Below, piece after piece: positions 8,019-17,093 of a stretch of DNA of 37,552 nucleotides (positions within the stretch are counted from its first letter, which is position 1; each line of letters begins with the position of its first letter). The position numbers were made by a program, and so were the translations under genes. Below the pieces are notes generated by a model that was not told the origin of the DNA, searched no databases, and saw nothing but the letters and a program-made list of their open reading frames with translations. Source of the DNA: Streptosporangium nondiastaticum (GTDB taxonomy: Bacteria > Actinomycetota > Actinomycetes > Streptomycetales > Streptomycetaceae); NCBI RefSeq assembly GCF_003011965.1, contig NZ_PXWG01000060.1, forward strand, positions 1 through 37,552, in the 5' to 3' direction.

Positions 8019-8092
8019 TGACTATGCTCGTCAAACGCCGCCACGTGGACCTCCTCCGCGTCACGAGCATGTCCTGTCGCCGTTACGGCTGA
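8018..8092 (+). CDS. Putative cysteine-containing leader peptide (24 aa)
   Basis: A small frame encoding RRHVDLLRVTSMSCRRYG after a short N-terminus. It matches the actinobacterial leader-peptide pattern (R-H-V/I-D-L-x-R-V ... C-R) that commonly precedes sulfur or cysteine-related genes. Two starts are possible, GTG at 8018 and ATG at 8024. Neither has a ribosome site, and a -10-like box seven bases before 8018 suggests leaderless translation, as described for cysteine-responsive attenuators in mycobacteria. The Cys codon is TGT, near the end. It lies 176 bases upstream of the oxygenase gene across a pyrimidine-rich tract, so it probably controls read-through into that gene. Confidence 0.6.
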   Translation: MTMLVKRRHVDLLRVTSMSCRRYG

Positions 8093-8268
8093 TCTTCTTT
8101 CTGCCGGGCCCCCTTTTTCTCTCGGGCCGTGGCCGCTTTCTTTCTTTTCTCCTTTCCTGCCGTTCTCCCGGTCCCGCTCCGCCCTGCCCGCGCACCCCGC
8201 GGCGGCGCCGCGGGCGTCCGGCGCACCGCCGTACGCGATTCCGGGCCCTCACGCTGTGGACAACCCTC
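8093..8268 (+). promoter_or_regulatory. Pyrimidine-rich attenuator-like leader before the oxygenase gene
   Basis: The first 120 bases after the leader peptide are strikingly rich in C and T with little G (for example CTTTCTTTCTTTTCTCCTTT), unlike the rest of the window. A weak GGCCC/GGGCC stem precedes the T-rich run. C-rich, G-poor RNA suits Rho loading; the stem plus T-run could also be an intrinsic attenuator. Either would couple leader-peptide translation to downstream expression. Confidence 0.45.
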
Positions 8269-9285
8269 ATGAGCAACAAGCTTCCCGTCCTCGACCTCTC
8301 CGCCGCCTCCGCCGGCCCCGAGGCCCGTGCCCGCTTCCGCGAGGAGCTGCACTCGGCCGCGCGCGACGTGGGCTTCTTCCACCTGACCGGCCACGGCGTC
8401 ACCGAAGCGGAGACCGCCGAGCTGTGGCGCACCATGCGGGCGTTCTTCGCCCTCCCCGAGGCCGACCGGCTGTCCGTCAGCAACCTCAACTCCCCCCACT
8501 TCCGCGGCTACACCCGCATCGGCGACGAGCGGACGGGCGGCAGCCGGGACTGGCGCGACCAGCTCGACATAGGCGCCGAGCGGGAGCCGCGCGTGCCGGG
8601 TGCGGACGACCCCGGCTACTGGTGGCTGGAGGGCCCGAACCAGTGGCCGGCGGCCCTGCCTGAGCTGCGGACCGCCGCCCTGCGCTGGATCGACCGGCTG
8701 AGCGAGGTCGCCGAGCGGCTGCTGCACGAGCTGCTGGCCTCGATCGGCGCCCCCGAGGACTTCTACGACGAGGCCTTCGCCGACCGTCCCCACCTGCACC
8801 TGAAGCTGGTCCGCTACCCCGGCAGCGCCCCCGACGGCGCGGGCCAGGGCGTGGGCGCCCACAAGGACTACGGCTTCCTCACCCTGCTCCTGCAGGACGA
8901 GGTGGGCGGCCTCCAGGTGGAGGCGGCGGACGGGTCCTTCATCGACGTGCCGCCGGTGCCGGGCGCGTTCGTGATCAACCTGGGCGAGCTGCTGGAGGTG
9001 GCCACGAACGGCTACCTGAAGGCCACCAACCACCGTGTGGTCAGCCCGGCAGGCACCCGTGAGCGGTTCTCGGTGCCGTTCTTCTACAACCCGCGCCTGG
9101 ACGCGCGCATCGAGCCCGTGCCGTTCCCGTACGCGGACCGGGCGCCGGGCGTCACGCAGGACGCCGGCAACCCGCTGTTCGCGGAGTACGGCCGCAACGA
9201 GATCAAGGGCTGGCTGCGCGCGCACCCGCAGGTGGCCCGCCGGCACCACGCGGACCTGCTGACCGAGGGCACGCCCGTCGGCTGA
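8269..9285 (+). CDS. 2-oxoglutarate/Fe(II)-dependent oxygenase, isopenicillin N synthase-like
   Basis: Soluble non-haem iron oxygenase of the IPNS-like superfamily. The N-terminal DIOX_N region has PVLDLSAAS and the GFFHLTGHGV signature. The double-stranded beta-helix core holds the HxD iron ligands (His198, Asp200 in GAHKDYGFL), the distal His255 (TNHRVV) and the RxS 2-oxoglutarate contact (Arg266 in RERFSVPFFYNP). The length of 338 aa is usual. The ATG at 8269 has no clear Shine-Dalgarno sequence, but the conserved N-terminus fixes the start. It is preceded by a cysteine-type leader peptide and a possible attenuator, which hints at control by cysteine or sulfur supply. The substrate is unknown. 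Streptomycetes have several such enzymes, not only those for antibiotics. Confidence 0.88.
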   Translation: MSNKLPVLDLSAASAGPEARARFREELHSAARDVGFFHLTGHGVTEAETAELWRTMRAFFALPEADRLSVSNLNSPHFRGYTRIGDERTGGSRDWRDQLDIGAEREPRVPGADDPGYWWLEGPNQWPAALPELRTAALRWIDRLSEVAERLLHELLASIGAPEDFYDEAFADRPHLHLKLVRYPGSAPDGAGQGVGAHKDYGFLTLLLQDEVGGLQVEAADGSFIDVPPVPGAFVINLGELLEVATNGYLKATNHRVVSPAGTRERFSVPFFYNPRLDARIEPVPFPYADRAPGVTQDAGNPLFAEYGRNEIKGWLRAHPQVARRHHADLLTEGTPVG

Positions 9286-9321
9286 TCAGCGGCCGGGGTG
9301 AGGGGGAGGCGCGGCCCGCCG

Positions 9322-9555
9322 CTAGGTGAGGTCGAACTCCCCCTCGCGGGCGCCGAGTACAAAGGCGCGCCACTCCGCGGGCGAGAACACCACCGCGGGG
9401 CCCGGATTGCGTCCGTTGCGCATGGCGATGAAGCCTTCGACGAAGGCGACCTGGACGTCGCCCACGCCCTGACTGCCCGGCTGCCAGGCGGCGTTGTCGA
9501 GGTCGAGCTCGGGTGCGATGTCGCCCGCCGGTCGTTCGGTGATGCTCTCCGTCAC
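9322..9555 (-). CDS. DUF397 family protein
   Basis: A 77-aa actinobacterial DUF397 protein. GTG at 9555 is chosen because GGAGGAG lies eight bases upstream; the longer frame to 9591 lacks this. Family residues are visible: AAWQPGSQGVGDVQVAFVEG, then the core IAMRNGRNPGPAVVFSPAEWRAFVLGAREGEFD. Family members usually sit next to an XRE-type helix-turn-helix gene and modulate it (whiJ-like systems). No such partner is adjacent here, so it is an orphan. It lies 129 bases downstream of the thiolase operon and is convergent with the oxygenase gene. Confidence 0.88.
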   Translation of the reverse strand: MTESITERPAGDIAPELDLDNAAWQPGSQGVGDVQVAFVEGFIAMRNGRNPGPAVVFSPAEWRAFVLGAREGEFDLT

Positions 9556-9684
9556 AGTTGCAGCTCCTCCCGGTCGTCGTCCCGCGCCCACCCTAGCGAG
9601 CGCGGCGTGCGCCGGACAGGCCGCGCGGCACGGGCGCCGGGAGGCTGCGGCGAATGGCGGCGAACCGCCGTGCTGTGCGCTCCT

Positions 9685-10862
<1,178 letters not shown>

Positions 10863-10866
<4 letters not shown>

Positions 10867-11843
10867 CGGTCCTCCCCCTCCAGCACGGCGACGAGGTTGT
10901 GCTGCAGGCAGGGGCCGGAGGTGGCGTGGGCCAGGGCCCGGCCGGAAGCGCCCCGGTGGATGCGGGCGGCCGCTTCGCCGAGCCGGACGAGGCCGGTGGT
11001 CATGACGGGGTCGGCGGCGAGCGCTCCGCCGGAGGGGTTGACGGTGACGGTGCGGTCGAGGCGCAGGGCCCGCCGCAGGACGACCTCCTGTGCGGTGCAG
11101 GGGGCGTGGAGTTCGGCGGTGTCGACGGGGGCGCGGAAGGCTCCGGCGCGTTCGGCGGCCAGGCGGGTGGAGGGCGAGTCGGTGAGGTCCCGCAGGCCGG
11201 GGGCCTGGGGTTCGATGCGGTGGTCGATGCCGCGGATCCAGGCGGGCCGGTCGCACATGCGGCGGGCGGTGTCGCCGGCGGCGAGGACGACGGCGGCCGC
11301 GCCGTCGACGGGGGCCGGGAAGTCGGCTGCGCGCAGGGGCAGCACGGCGTGGGCCTCCGCGGGGGGCGGCTCGTCGAGGTGGCCGGCGTCGATGAGGGCG
11401 CGGGCCTGGAGGGCGGCGAGGGCGTACGGGTCGGGCCACAGGGGGGCGAGGTAGTAGGGGTCGAGCTGGCGGGTGAGGACGTCCGCGAGGTCGCCGGTGG
11501 TGGGCTTGCCGTGGGCGTAGACGAGGGCCGTGTCGGCGCGGCCGGTGAGGATCTTCACCCAGGCCTCGTACAGGGCCCAGGCCCCGTCCGTCTCCACGTG
11601 GGACTCCGCGACGGGCGGCCAGGCGCCGACGCTGTCGAGGGTGAGGGTGAAGGAGAAGGGGCGGCCGGCGAGGTAGTCGCTCGATCCGGAGCAGGTGAAG
11701 TCGGCCTCGCCGGGGGCCAGTCCGGCCTGGCTCAGCGCGTCGTGCAGGACGGGCAGCAGCAGCTCGGGCTCGGACGCGCCGTCCGCCCCGCCGTGGTGGT
11801 CGCTGCGTGCGAAGGCGACGACGGCCACGTCGCGGGGCGTCAC
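10863..11843 (-). CDS. Thiolase-like protein (lipid-transfer type), first of the pair
   Basis: A 326-aa thiolase-fold protein, shorter than canonical thiolases (about 390 aa). It begins VTPRDVAVVAFARSDH. DFTCSGSSDYLAGRPFSF and ESHVETDGAWALYEAW mark the N-terminal half; the nucleophile position again has no cysteine. The C-terminal half has APCTAQEVVLRRAL, VNPSGGALAADPVMTTGLVRL and HATSGPCLQHNLVAVL. GTG at 11843 overlaps the stop of the DUF35 gene (GTGA), and its own stop overlaps the next thiolase-like start. It probably forms a complex with the DUF35 protein and the second thiolase-like protein. Whether one or both act catalytically is open. Confidence 0.8.
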
Positions 11844-12787
11844 AGCAGCTCCTTGTAGGTGTCGTAGTCGGCGTCGGGCTCGCCGGTGGGCCGGAAGTGG
11901 TCCGGGTGGCGGGCGTCGCCGGTCCACACGGGTGCGACGCGCATGCCCATGCGCACCTCGTCGTAGGGGATGCCGCCGATGCGCGCGTGGAGGGCGAGGT
12001 CGGCCCCGTCGAGGGCGATGTGGGCGTACACGTACGGGACGTCTATGTCAGCACTCCTGGCCTTGATGTTGACGACGCAGAAGGTGGTGACGGTGCCGTG
12101 CGGTCCGACCTCCGTCTGCTCGGTGGTGGGGACGCCGCAGGTGGGGCAGACGCCCCGGGGCGGGACGTGGACCTTGCGGCAGGAGGGGCAGCGTTCGCCG
12201 GTGATCCTGTGCTCGGCGAGGGCGGCGAGGTGACGACTCAGGGCGCGGCCGGGGGTGTAGGTGTAGTCGAGGCGGGCGGGGGTGACGATGCCGGTGACGG
12301 GGTCGTCGAAGGCGCCGTCGTGCGGTGCGGCCGGGCCCCCGTGCTCCTCCCCCTCGTACGGCTCGAAGCAGCCGATGTCGGTGATGGCGCCGGTGCGTTC
12401 GGGGGCCCAGCGGATGCGGACGCGCATGCCGGTCCGCACGGCGTGCGGACCGGGGGCGTCCAGGACGTGCAGCAGGGCGGTGTCGGCGCCGTCGAGGCGG
12501 ACGAGGACCCAGGCGAAGGGGGTGCGCAGGGGCTGGTTGTCCCGGGGCGCGGGGTTCCAGGCCCAGGTGGTGACGGTGCCGGTGGGGGCGACTTCGGCGA
12601 GGTCGCGGAGCTCCTCGGCGGTGACGGGGTCGTATTCGGCGGGCGGTACGAGGATCCGGCCGTCGGTGGTCCGCACGCCGAGGACGGTGCGCTCCCGGAG
12701 GCCGGTGAGGAAGGCGCTCTGGACGGGGCCGAGGGAGCGGGTGAAGGGGAAGGAGACGGTCAGGGGGGCGGTGAGGATCTCCGGCAC
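11840..12787 (-). CDS. DUF35 zinc-ribbon/OB-fold protein, internally duplicated
   Basis: Acyl-CoA-handling partner of thiolase-fold enzymes. DUF35 proteins bridge active sites in the archaeal thiolase/HMG-CoA synthase complex and pair with Ltp2 aldolases in steroid degradation. The 315-aa chain contains two copies of the ribbon-plus-OB unit. The second (about residues 185-300) keeps a full C-x2-C ... C-x2-C ribbon (RCPSCRKVHVPPRGVCPTCG). The first (about 15-145) has the same layout (GRILVPPAEYDPVTAEEL, then VTTWAWNPAP) but has lost all four cysteines. ATG at 12787 lies 13 bases after the hydratase stop, and its stop overlaps the first thiolase-like start. Confidence 0.85.
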   Translation of the reverse strand: MPEILTAPLTVSFPFTRSLGPVQSAFLTGLRERTVLGVRTTDGRILVPPAEYDPVTAEELRDLAEVAPTGTVTTWAWNPAPRDNQPLRTPFAWVLVRLDGADTALLHVLDAPGPHAVRTGMRVRIRWAPERTGAITDIGCFEPYEGEEHGGPAAPHDGAFDDPVTGIVTPARLDYTYTPGRALSRHLAALAEHRITGERCPSCRKVHVPPRGVCPTCGVPTTEQTEVGPHGTVTTFCVVNIKARSADIDVPYVYAHIALDGADLALHARIGGIPYDEVRMGMRVAPVWTGDARHPDHFRPTGEPDADYDTYKELL

Positions 12788-12800
12788 GGCGGGGCTCCCT

Positions 12801-13604
12801 TCAGGCGCGCCGGTAGACGGCGGGGCGCTTCTCGGCGAAGGCCCGGGTGCCCTCCTTGGCGTCGGCGCTGCCGAGGACGGGCAGGCCCCGTTCGAGTTCG
12901 AGGGCGAGGCCCGCGGCCTCGTCCAGTGCTGCGGTGTCGTGGACGCAGGCCTTGACGGCCTCGACGGCCAGCGGCCCGTTGGCGTTGACGAGCGCGGCGG
13001 TCTCCAGGGCCCGGTCCAGGGCCGTGCCGTCGGGGACGACGTGGCCGATGAGCCCGATGCGCGCGGCTTCGGCGGCGGTGTAGGGGCGGCCGGTGAGCAG
13101 CATCTCCAGGGCGTGGGTGCGCGGGATCTGGCGGGCGAGGCGGACGGTGGAGCCGCCGACGGGGAAGAGGCCCCGGCGCACTTCGAAGAGGCCGAAGACG
13201 GCGCTCTCGCCGGCGATGCGGATGTCGGTGCCCTGGAGGATCTCGGTGCCGCCGGCGACGCAGGGGCCCTCGACGGCGGCGATGACCGGTTTGCGCGGCC
13301 GGTGGTGGCGGAGCATGGCCTTCCAGTGCAGGTCGGGGTCGGCCTTGAAGCGTGCGCGGCAGGCGTCGTCCGCCGCCGGGCCGGTGCCGTGCAGCGCCTT
13401 GAGGTCCATGCCGGAGCAGAAGGCCCCGCCGGCGCCGGTGAGGACGACGGAGCGGATCGCGTCGTCCTCGTCGGCCTCCAGCCAGCCGTCGTGGAGGCCG
13501 GCGAGCATCGGCAGCGACAGGGCGTTCCTCGCTTCCGGCCGGTTGAGGGTGAGCACCAGTGTGGCGCCGACGCGTTCGACCGTGAGGTGTTCGGTCCCGC
13601 TCAT
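12801..13604 (-). CDS. Enoyl-CoA hydratase/isomerase (crotonase family)
   Basis: A 267-aa crotonase-fold enzyme acting on acyl-CoA thioesters, probably hydrating a 2-enoyl-CoA. It starts MSGTEHLTVERVGATLVLTLNRPEARNALS. It has the first oxyanion-hole segment GGAFCSGMDLKAL and the second, AVEGPCVAGGTEILQGTDIRIAGESAVFG. The position of the usual catalytic Glu is filled by FEVRRGLFPVGG. The C-terminus GTRAFAEKRPAVYRRA is typical. It is the first gene of the minus-strand chain hydratase, DUF35, thiolase-like, thiolase-like, and it is divergent from the acyl-CoA ligase with an operator-like palindrome between them. Confidence 0.87.
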   Translation of the reverse strand: MSGTEHLTVERVGATLVLTLNRPEARNALSLPMLAGLHDGWLEADEDDAIRSVVLTGAGGAFCSGMDLKALHGTGPAADDACRARFKADPDLHWKAMLRHHRPRKPVIAAVEGPCVAGGTEILQGTDIRIAGESAVFGLFEVRRGLFPVGGSTVRLARQIPRTHALEMLLTGRPYTAAEAARIGLIGHVVPDGTALDRALETAALVNANGPLAVEAVKACVHDTAALDEAAGLALELERGLPVLGSADAKEGTRAFAEKRPAVYRRA

Positions 13605-13669
13605 GGCTTGCCTCCCGTCCCGGCGACGGCAACAGGGTGCAGGAGGCGCGGCCGGGGTTCAAGAGTTTT

Positions 13670-13684
13670 CTGACTTCCCGTCAG
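13670..13684. promoter_or_regulatory. Operator-like palindrome between hydratase and ligase genes
   Basis: CTGAC-TTCCC-GTCAG, extended by a flanking T and A to 6-bp arms, lies in the 174-base divergent promoter region. A near-identical site (CTGACGTCACGTCAG) lies at 36296-36310 upstream of the nitronate monooxygenase-like gene. Read on the minus strand, both sites are followed by AAAA then CTCTT. A TetR-type repressor of acyl-CoA genes is the likeliest ligand. Confidence 0.6.
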
Positions 13685-13778
13685 ATTTCTTCGGCCTTCC
13701 GCCTCCCCGACCCTTCCTCCCTGCGGCCCGCGGCGCTCTAATGGGCGCCGGCCGCCGTTCCCCCGGGCAGGAGGAGAC

Positions 13779-15419
13779 GTGGACTACAACCTCGCGGATC
13801 TCTTCGAGTCGGTCGTGGACGCCGTGCCCGGCCGGGAGGCCCTGGTCCACGCGGACCTCCCGGGCGGCGGCGCCGAGCGCCGGCTGACGTACGCGCAGCT
13901 CGACGCGGCCGCCAACCGGCTCGCGCACCACCTGCGCGACCAGGGGATCCGGCCCGGCGACCACGTCGGGCTGCACCTCTACAACGGCGTCGAGTACCTG
14001 CAGTCGTTCTGGGCCTGCCTGAAGATCCGGGCGGTGCCCGTCAACGTCAACTACCGCTACGTCGAGGACGAACTGGCCTACCTCTACCGGGACGCCGACC
14101 TCGTGGCGCTGGTCTTCGACGCCGCGTTCACCGCCCGGGTGGCCGCGGCGCTCCCCCGTACGGACGTGCTGCGCCACCTCGTGCGCGCCGGGACGCCTCC
14201 GGAGGGGGCGCCCGAGCCCGCTCTCGCGCCCGTTCCGTTCGCCGAGGCCGAGGCGTCGGGCTCGCCCCTGCGGGGCTTCGGCCCGCGCTCGGCGGACGAC
14301 CAGGTCGTCATCTACACCGGCGGCACGACCGGCCTGCCCAAGGGCGTGATGTGGCGCCAAGAGGACCTGTTCTTCTCCGGACTCGGCGGCGGCGCGCCCA
14401 CGGGCGAGCCCGTCAAGCACCCGCGGGAGCTGGCCGAGCGCGTCGCCGAAGGCGGCGAGGGGCTGGTCTTCTTCCCCACCGCGCCGCTGATGCACGGCAC
14501 GTCCACGCTCACCGCGCTCATCGCCTTCGACTACGGCCAGAAGGTCGTGCTGCACAGCAGGTTCGCCCCCGAGGAGGTGCTGCGCACGGTCGCGCGCGAG
14601 AAGGTCACCTGCGTCTCCCTGGTCGGCGACGCGATGCTGCGGCCCCTGGTGGACGCGCTGGCCGGGCCGCTGCGGGGCACCGACTGCTCGTCGCTGTTCA
14701 GCGTGAGCAGCTCGGGGGCGATCCTCTCGCCCGCGGTGCGGGAGCAGTTCGCCGCGCTGCTGCCGCACGTGGCGCTGCTGAACAACTTCGGCTCCTCGGA
14801 GTCGGGCTTCAACGGCACCGCCGAGGACGGGGCGGGGGCGGAGCGGGGCGGCGGCCTCCGGCTGCGCGTCAACGACCGCACGGCCGTCGTCGACCCGGTC
14901 ACGCACGAGCGCGTGGCGCCCGGCGGGGAAGGGCGCGTCGCACAGCGCGGCCACGTGCCGCTCGGCTACTACAACGACCCGGAGCGGACCGCGGCGACGT
15001 TCTTCCGGGCGGGCGGCGAGCGGTGGGTGCTGCTCGGCGACATGGCGCGGGCGGGCGCGGACGGCGAGATCACGCTGCTCGGGCGGGGCTCGCAGTGCAT
15101 CAACACGGGCGGCGAGAAGGTGTATCCGGAGGAGGTCGAGCAGGCGCTCAAGGCGCATCCGGACGTGTACGACGTGCTGGTCGCGGGGGTTCCGGACGAG
15201 AGGTGGGGGCAGCGGGTGGCCGCCGTCGTCCAGTTGCGCGACGGCGCGGGGCCGCTGCCGGCCGGCGTGCTGCAGGAGCACTGCCGCGGGCGGCTGGCGG
15301 GCTACAAGGTGCCGCGCTGCGTGGTCTTCACGGAGCGGGTGCGGCGCTCGCCGAGCGGGAAGGCGGACTACCGGTGGGCGCGCGCGGTCGCGGAGGAGGG
15401 CGCGCGGTCCGGGCGTTAG
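13779..15419 (+). CDS. Acyl-CoA synthetase, FadD19-like
   Basis: AMP-forming acyl-CoA ligase (546 aa). The first region, YNLADLFESVVDAVPGREAL then LTYAQLDAAANRLAHHL, and VPVNVNYRYVEDELAYLYRD closely follow the mycobacterial FadD19 group that activates steroid side chains. The P-loop is YTGGTTGLPKGVMWRQED (near residue 180); other motifs are TAPLMHGTSTLTALI, NNFGSSESGFNG, LLGDMA and GRGSQCINTGGEKVYPEEVEQAL, with the lysine motif SPSGKADYRWA near the end. GTG at 13779 follows AGGAGGAG. It is divergent from the hydratase/DUF35/thiolase chain, to which it should supply acyl-CoA. The side-chain substrate is inferred; no steroid-ring genes are in the window. Confidence 0.86.
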   Translation: MDYNLADLFESVVDAVPGREALVHADLPGGGAERRLTYAQLDAAANRLAHHLRDQGIRPGDHVGLHLYNGVEYLQSFWACLKIRAVPVNVNYRYVEDELAYLYRDADLVALVFDAAFTARVAAALPRTDVLRHLVRAGTPPEGAPEPALAPVPFAEAEASGSPLRGFGPRSADDQVVIYTGGTTGLPKGVMWRQEDLFFSGLGGGAPTGEPVKHPRELAERVAEGGEGLVFFPTAPLMHGTSTLTALIAFDYGQKVVLHSRFAPEEVLRTVAREKVTCVSLVGDAMLRPLVDALAGPLRGTDCSSLFSVSSSGAILSPAVREQFAALLPHVALLNNFGSSESGFNGTAEDGAGAERGGGLRLRVNDRTAVVDPVTHERVAPGGEGRVAQRGHVPLGYYNDPERTAATFFRAGGERWVLLGDMARAGADGEITLLGRGSQCINTGGEKVYPEEVEQALKAHPDVYDVLVAGVPDERWGQRVAAVVQLRDGAGPLPAGVLQEHCRGRLAGYKVPRCVVFTERVRRSPSGKADYRWARAVAEEGARSGR

Positions 15420-15425
15420 CGCCTC

Positions 15426-15460
15426 TTGACGCCCGCCGTCACCGCTGGATACTTGACCCC
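15426..15460 (+). promoter_or_regulatory. Probable promoter of paaK (leaderless)
   Basis: TTGACG at 15426-15431 and GATACT at 15448-15453 are separated by 16 bases, and the start ATG lies seven bases after the -10 box. No Shine-Dalgarno sequence precedes the ATG. A leaderless mRNA is therefore likely. Confidence 0.5.
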
Positions 15461-16792
15461 ATGCAACGACCGAACGATCGGTTGGTTCTGGGGGACGCTC
15501 CCGCCGCTCCATGGGACCCGGCCGAGCGGATGTCCCGCGACGAACTGGCCGCGCTCCAGCTGGAGCGGCTGCAGGCCACCCTGCGGCGCGCGTACGAGCA
15601 CGTGCCCTTCTACCGGCGGGCCTTCGACGCCGCCGGCGTGCGCCCCGGGGACTGCCGCACCCTCGCCGACCTCGCCCGCCTCCCCTTCACCACCAAGGCG
15701 GATCTCCGGGACCACTACCCCTACGGCATGTTCGCCGTTCCCGGCAGCGAGATCCGGCGCATCCACGCCTCCAGCGGCACCACGGGCACCCCCACCGTCG
15801 TCGGCTACACCGACCGGGACCTCGACGTCTGGGCCGAGGTCGTCGCCCGCTCGATCCGCGCCGCCGGCGGACGGCCCGGCGACAGGATCCACGTGGCCTA
15901 CGGCTACGGCCTGTTCACCGGCGGCCTGGGCGCGCACTACGGCGCCGAGCGGCTCGGCTGCACGGTGATCCCCGCCTCCGGCGGCATGACCGCGCGCCAG
16001 GTCCGGCTGATCCAGGACCTGGAGCCCCGGATCATCATGGTGACGCCCACCTACATGCTCACCCTGCTCGACGAGTTCGAGCGCCAGGGCATCGACCCCC
16101 GGAGCACCTCCCTCGCCACCGGCATCTTCGGAGCCGAGCCCTGGACGGAGGAGATGCGCCGCGAGATCGAGGAACGCTTCGCGATCGACGCCGTCGACAT
16201 ATACGGCCTCTCGGAGGTCATCGGCCCCGGCGTCGCCCAGGAGTGCGCCGAGACGAAGGACGGCCTGCACGTCTGGGAGGACCACTTCTACCCGGAGATC
16301 GTCGACCCGGTCACGGGAGAGGTGCTGCCCGACGGCAGCCACGGCGAGCTGGTCCTCACCTCCCTCACCAAGGAGGCCATGCCCGTCGTCCGTTTCCGCA
16401 CCCGCGACCTCACCCGGCTCCTGCCCGGCACCGCCCGCCCCGCCTTCCGGCGGATGGAGCGGATCACCGGGCGCAGCGACGACCTGATCATCCTGCGCGG
16501 GGTCAACCTCTTCCCCGGCCAGATCGAGGAGATCGTGCTGCGCACGCCCGGCCTCGCCCCGCACTTCCAGCTCCGGCTCACCCGCGAGGGCCGCATGGAC
16601 CACCTCACCGTACGGGCCGAGGCCCGGCCGGAAGCGACGCCGGAGCAGCGCGCGGCCGCCTCCGGCGAGGTGGCACGGCAGGTGAAGGAGGGCATCGGCG
16701 TCACGGTGACCGTCGAGGTGGTCGACGGCGGGACGCTGGAGCGGTCGGTGGGCAAGCTGAAGCGGATCGTCGACGAACGGGGGAAACGGTGA
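15461..16792 (+). CDS. paaK: Phenylacetate-CoA ligase
   Basis: AMP-forming ligase that activates phenylacetate (or a related aryl acid) for the aerobic Paa pathway. 443 aa, the normal length. Motifs are LERLQATLRRAYEHVPFYRRAF, the P-loop SSGTTGTPTVVGYT (residues about 104-117), HVAYGYGLFTGGLGAHYGAE, GIFGAEPW, DIYGLSEVIGPGVAQEC, and GRSDDLIILRGVNLFPGQIEE. The C-terminal lysine segment is SVGKLKRIVDERGK. ATG at 15461 lies 41 bases after the previous stop with no ribosome site, consistent with a leaderless transcript. A PaaR-type palindrome covers codons 3-8. No other paa genes are visible here. The next internal ATG (near 15530) would cut into a conserved helix. Confidence 0.9.
   Translation: MQRPNDRLVLGDAPAAPWDPAERMSRDELAALQLERLQATLRRAYEHVPFYRRAFDAAGVRPGDCRTLADLARLPFTTKADLRDHYPYGMFAVPGSEIRRIHASSGTTGTPTVVGYTDRDLDVWAEVVARSIRAAGGRPGDRIHVAYGYGLFTGGLGAHYGAERLGCTVIPASGGMTARQVRLIQDLEPRIIMVTPTYMLTLLDEFERQGIDPRSTSLATGIFGAEPWTEEMRREIEERFAIDAVDIYGLSEVIGPGVAQECAETKDGLHVWEDHFYPEIVDPVTGEVLPDGSHGELVLTSLTKEAMPVVRFRTRDLTRLLPGTARPAFRRMERITGRSDDLIILRGVNLFPGQIEEIVLRTPGLAPHFQLRLTREGRMDHLTVRAEARPEATPEQRAAASGEVARQVKEGIGVTVTVEVVDGGTLERSVGKLKRIVDERGKR
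15469..15482. promoter_or_regulatory. PaaR-type operator overlapping the paaK start
   Basis: ACCGAACGATCGGT matches the core ACCGNNCGNNCGGT known for actinobacterial PaaR (a TetR-family repressor released by phenylacetyl-CoA). It begins eight bases after the presumed transcription start, where a bound repressor would block initiation. Confidence 0.6.
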
Positions 16793-16815
16793 CGGGGCCG
16801 GTGCGTTGCGGGGCC

Positions 16816-16949
16816 GGGCCGGGGGCTCCGGGGCAGGGTCCCTGGACCGTATATTTACGGCGCCTTACCCCTCTGCGTGTTCTTGCCCCGCACTTGGCGC
16901 CACAAATACACGTCAGCGTCCAGGGACCCTGCCCCTGCGCCCCCGGCCC
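16816..16949. repeat. Long interrupted inverted repeat between paaK and a convergent ligase
   Basis: The arm 16816-16864 pairs with 16896-16949. The outermost 11 bp (GGGCCGGGGGC) is perfect, then 3 unpaired bases, then a perfect 18-bp stem (GGGGCAGGGTCCCTGGAC at 16830-16847 with 16918-16935). A 5-base bulge follows on the right, and then an A+T-richer 17-base inner stem closed by GGCGCC. The loop is about 31 bases with no frame. It lies between two convergent stop codons (16792 and 17094), in an interval of 301 bases with no gene. It is unusually long for a terminator and could be a MITE-like relic or a structured RNA. Confidence 0.75.
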
Positions 16950-17093
16950 TCCTGCACGTTCCCGCCTGCGGGCCGACTCAAAAACCGCCGCCGCGGCGAT
17001 CCGGCCCCACCGGGGTGCCCGACGGCGCCGGCAAAAGATACCCGCCGCAACGGCGAGACACCACCGCGGCGCTGGTCCGGCGGATTTCCGCGA

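Noticed and set aside
13659..15512. Long minus-strand open frame opposite the FadD19-like ligase (617 codons)
   Set aside because: It is Arg/Pro-rich, has no family motifs and mirrors a well-supported gene. Long antisense frames are routine at this G+C content.
16816..16949. Insertion-sequence ends
   Set aside because: There is no transposase frame between or beside the arms and no target-site duplication was seen; kept as an unexplained repeat only.
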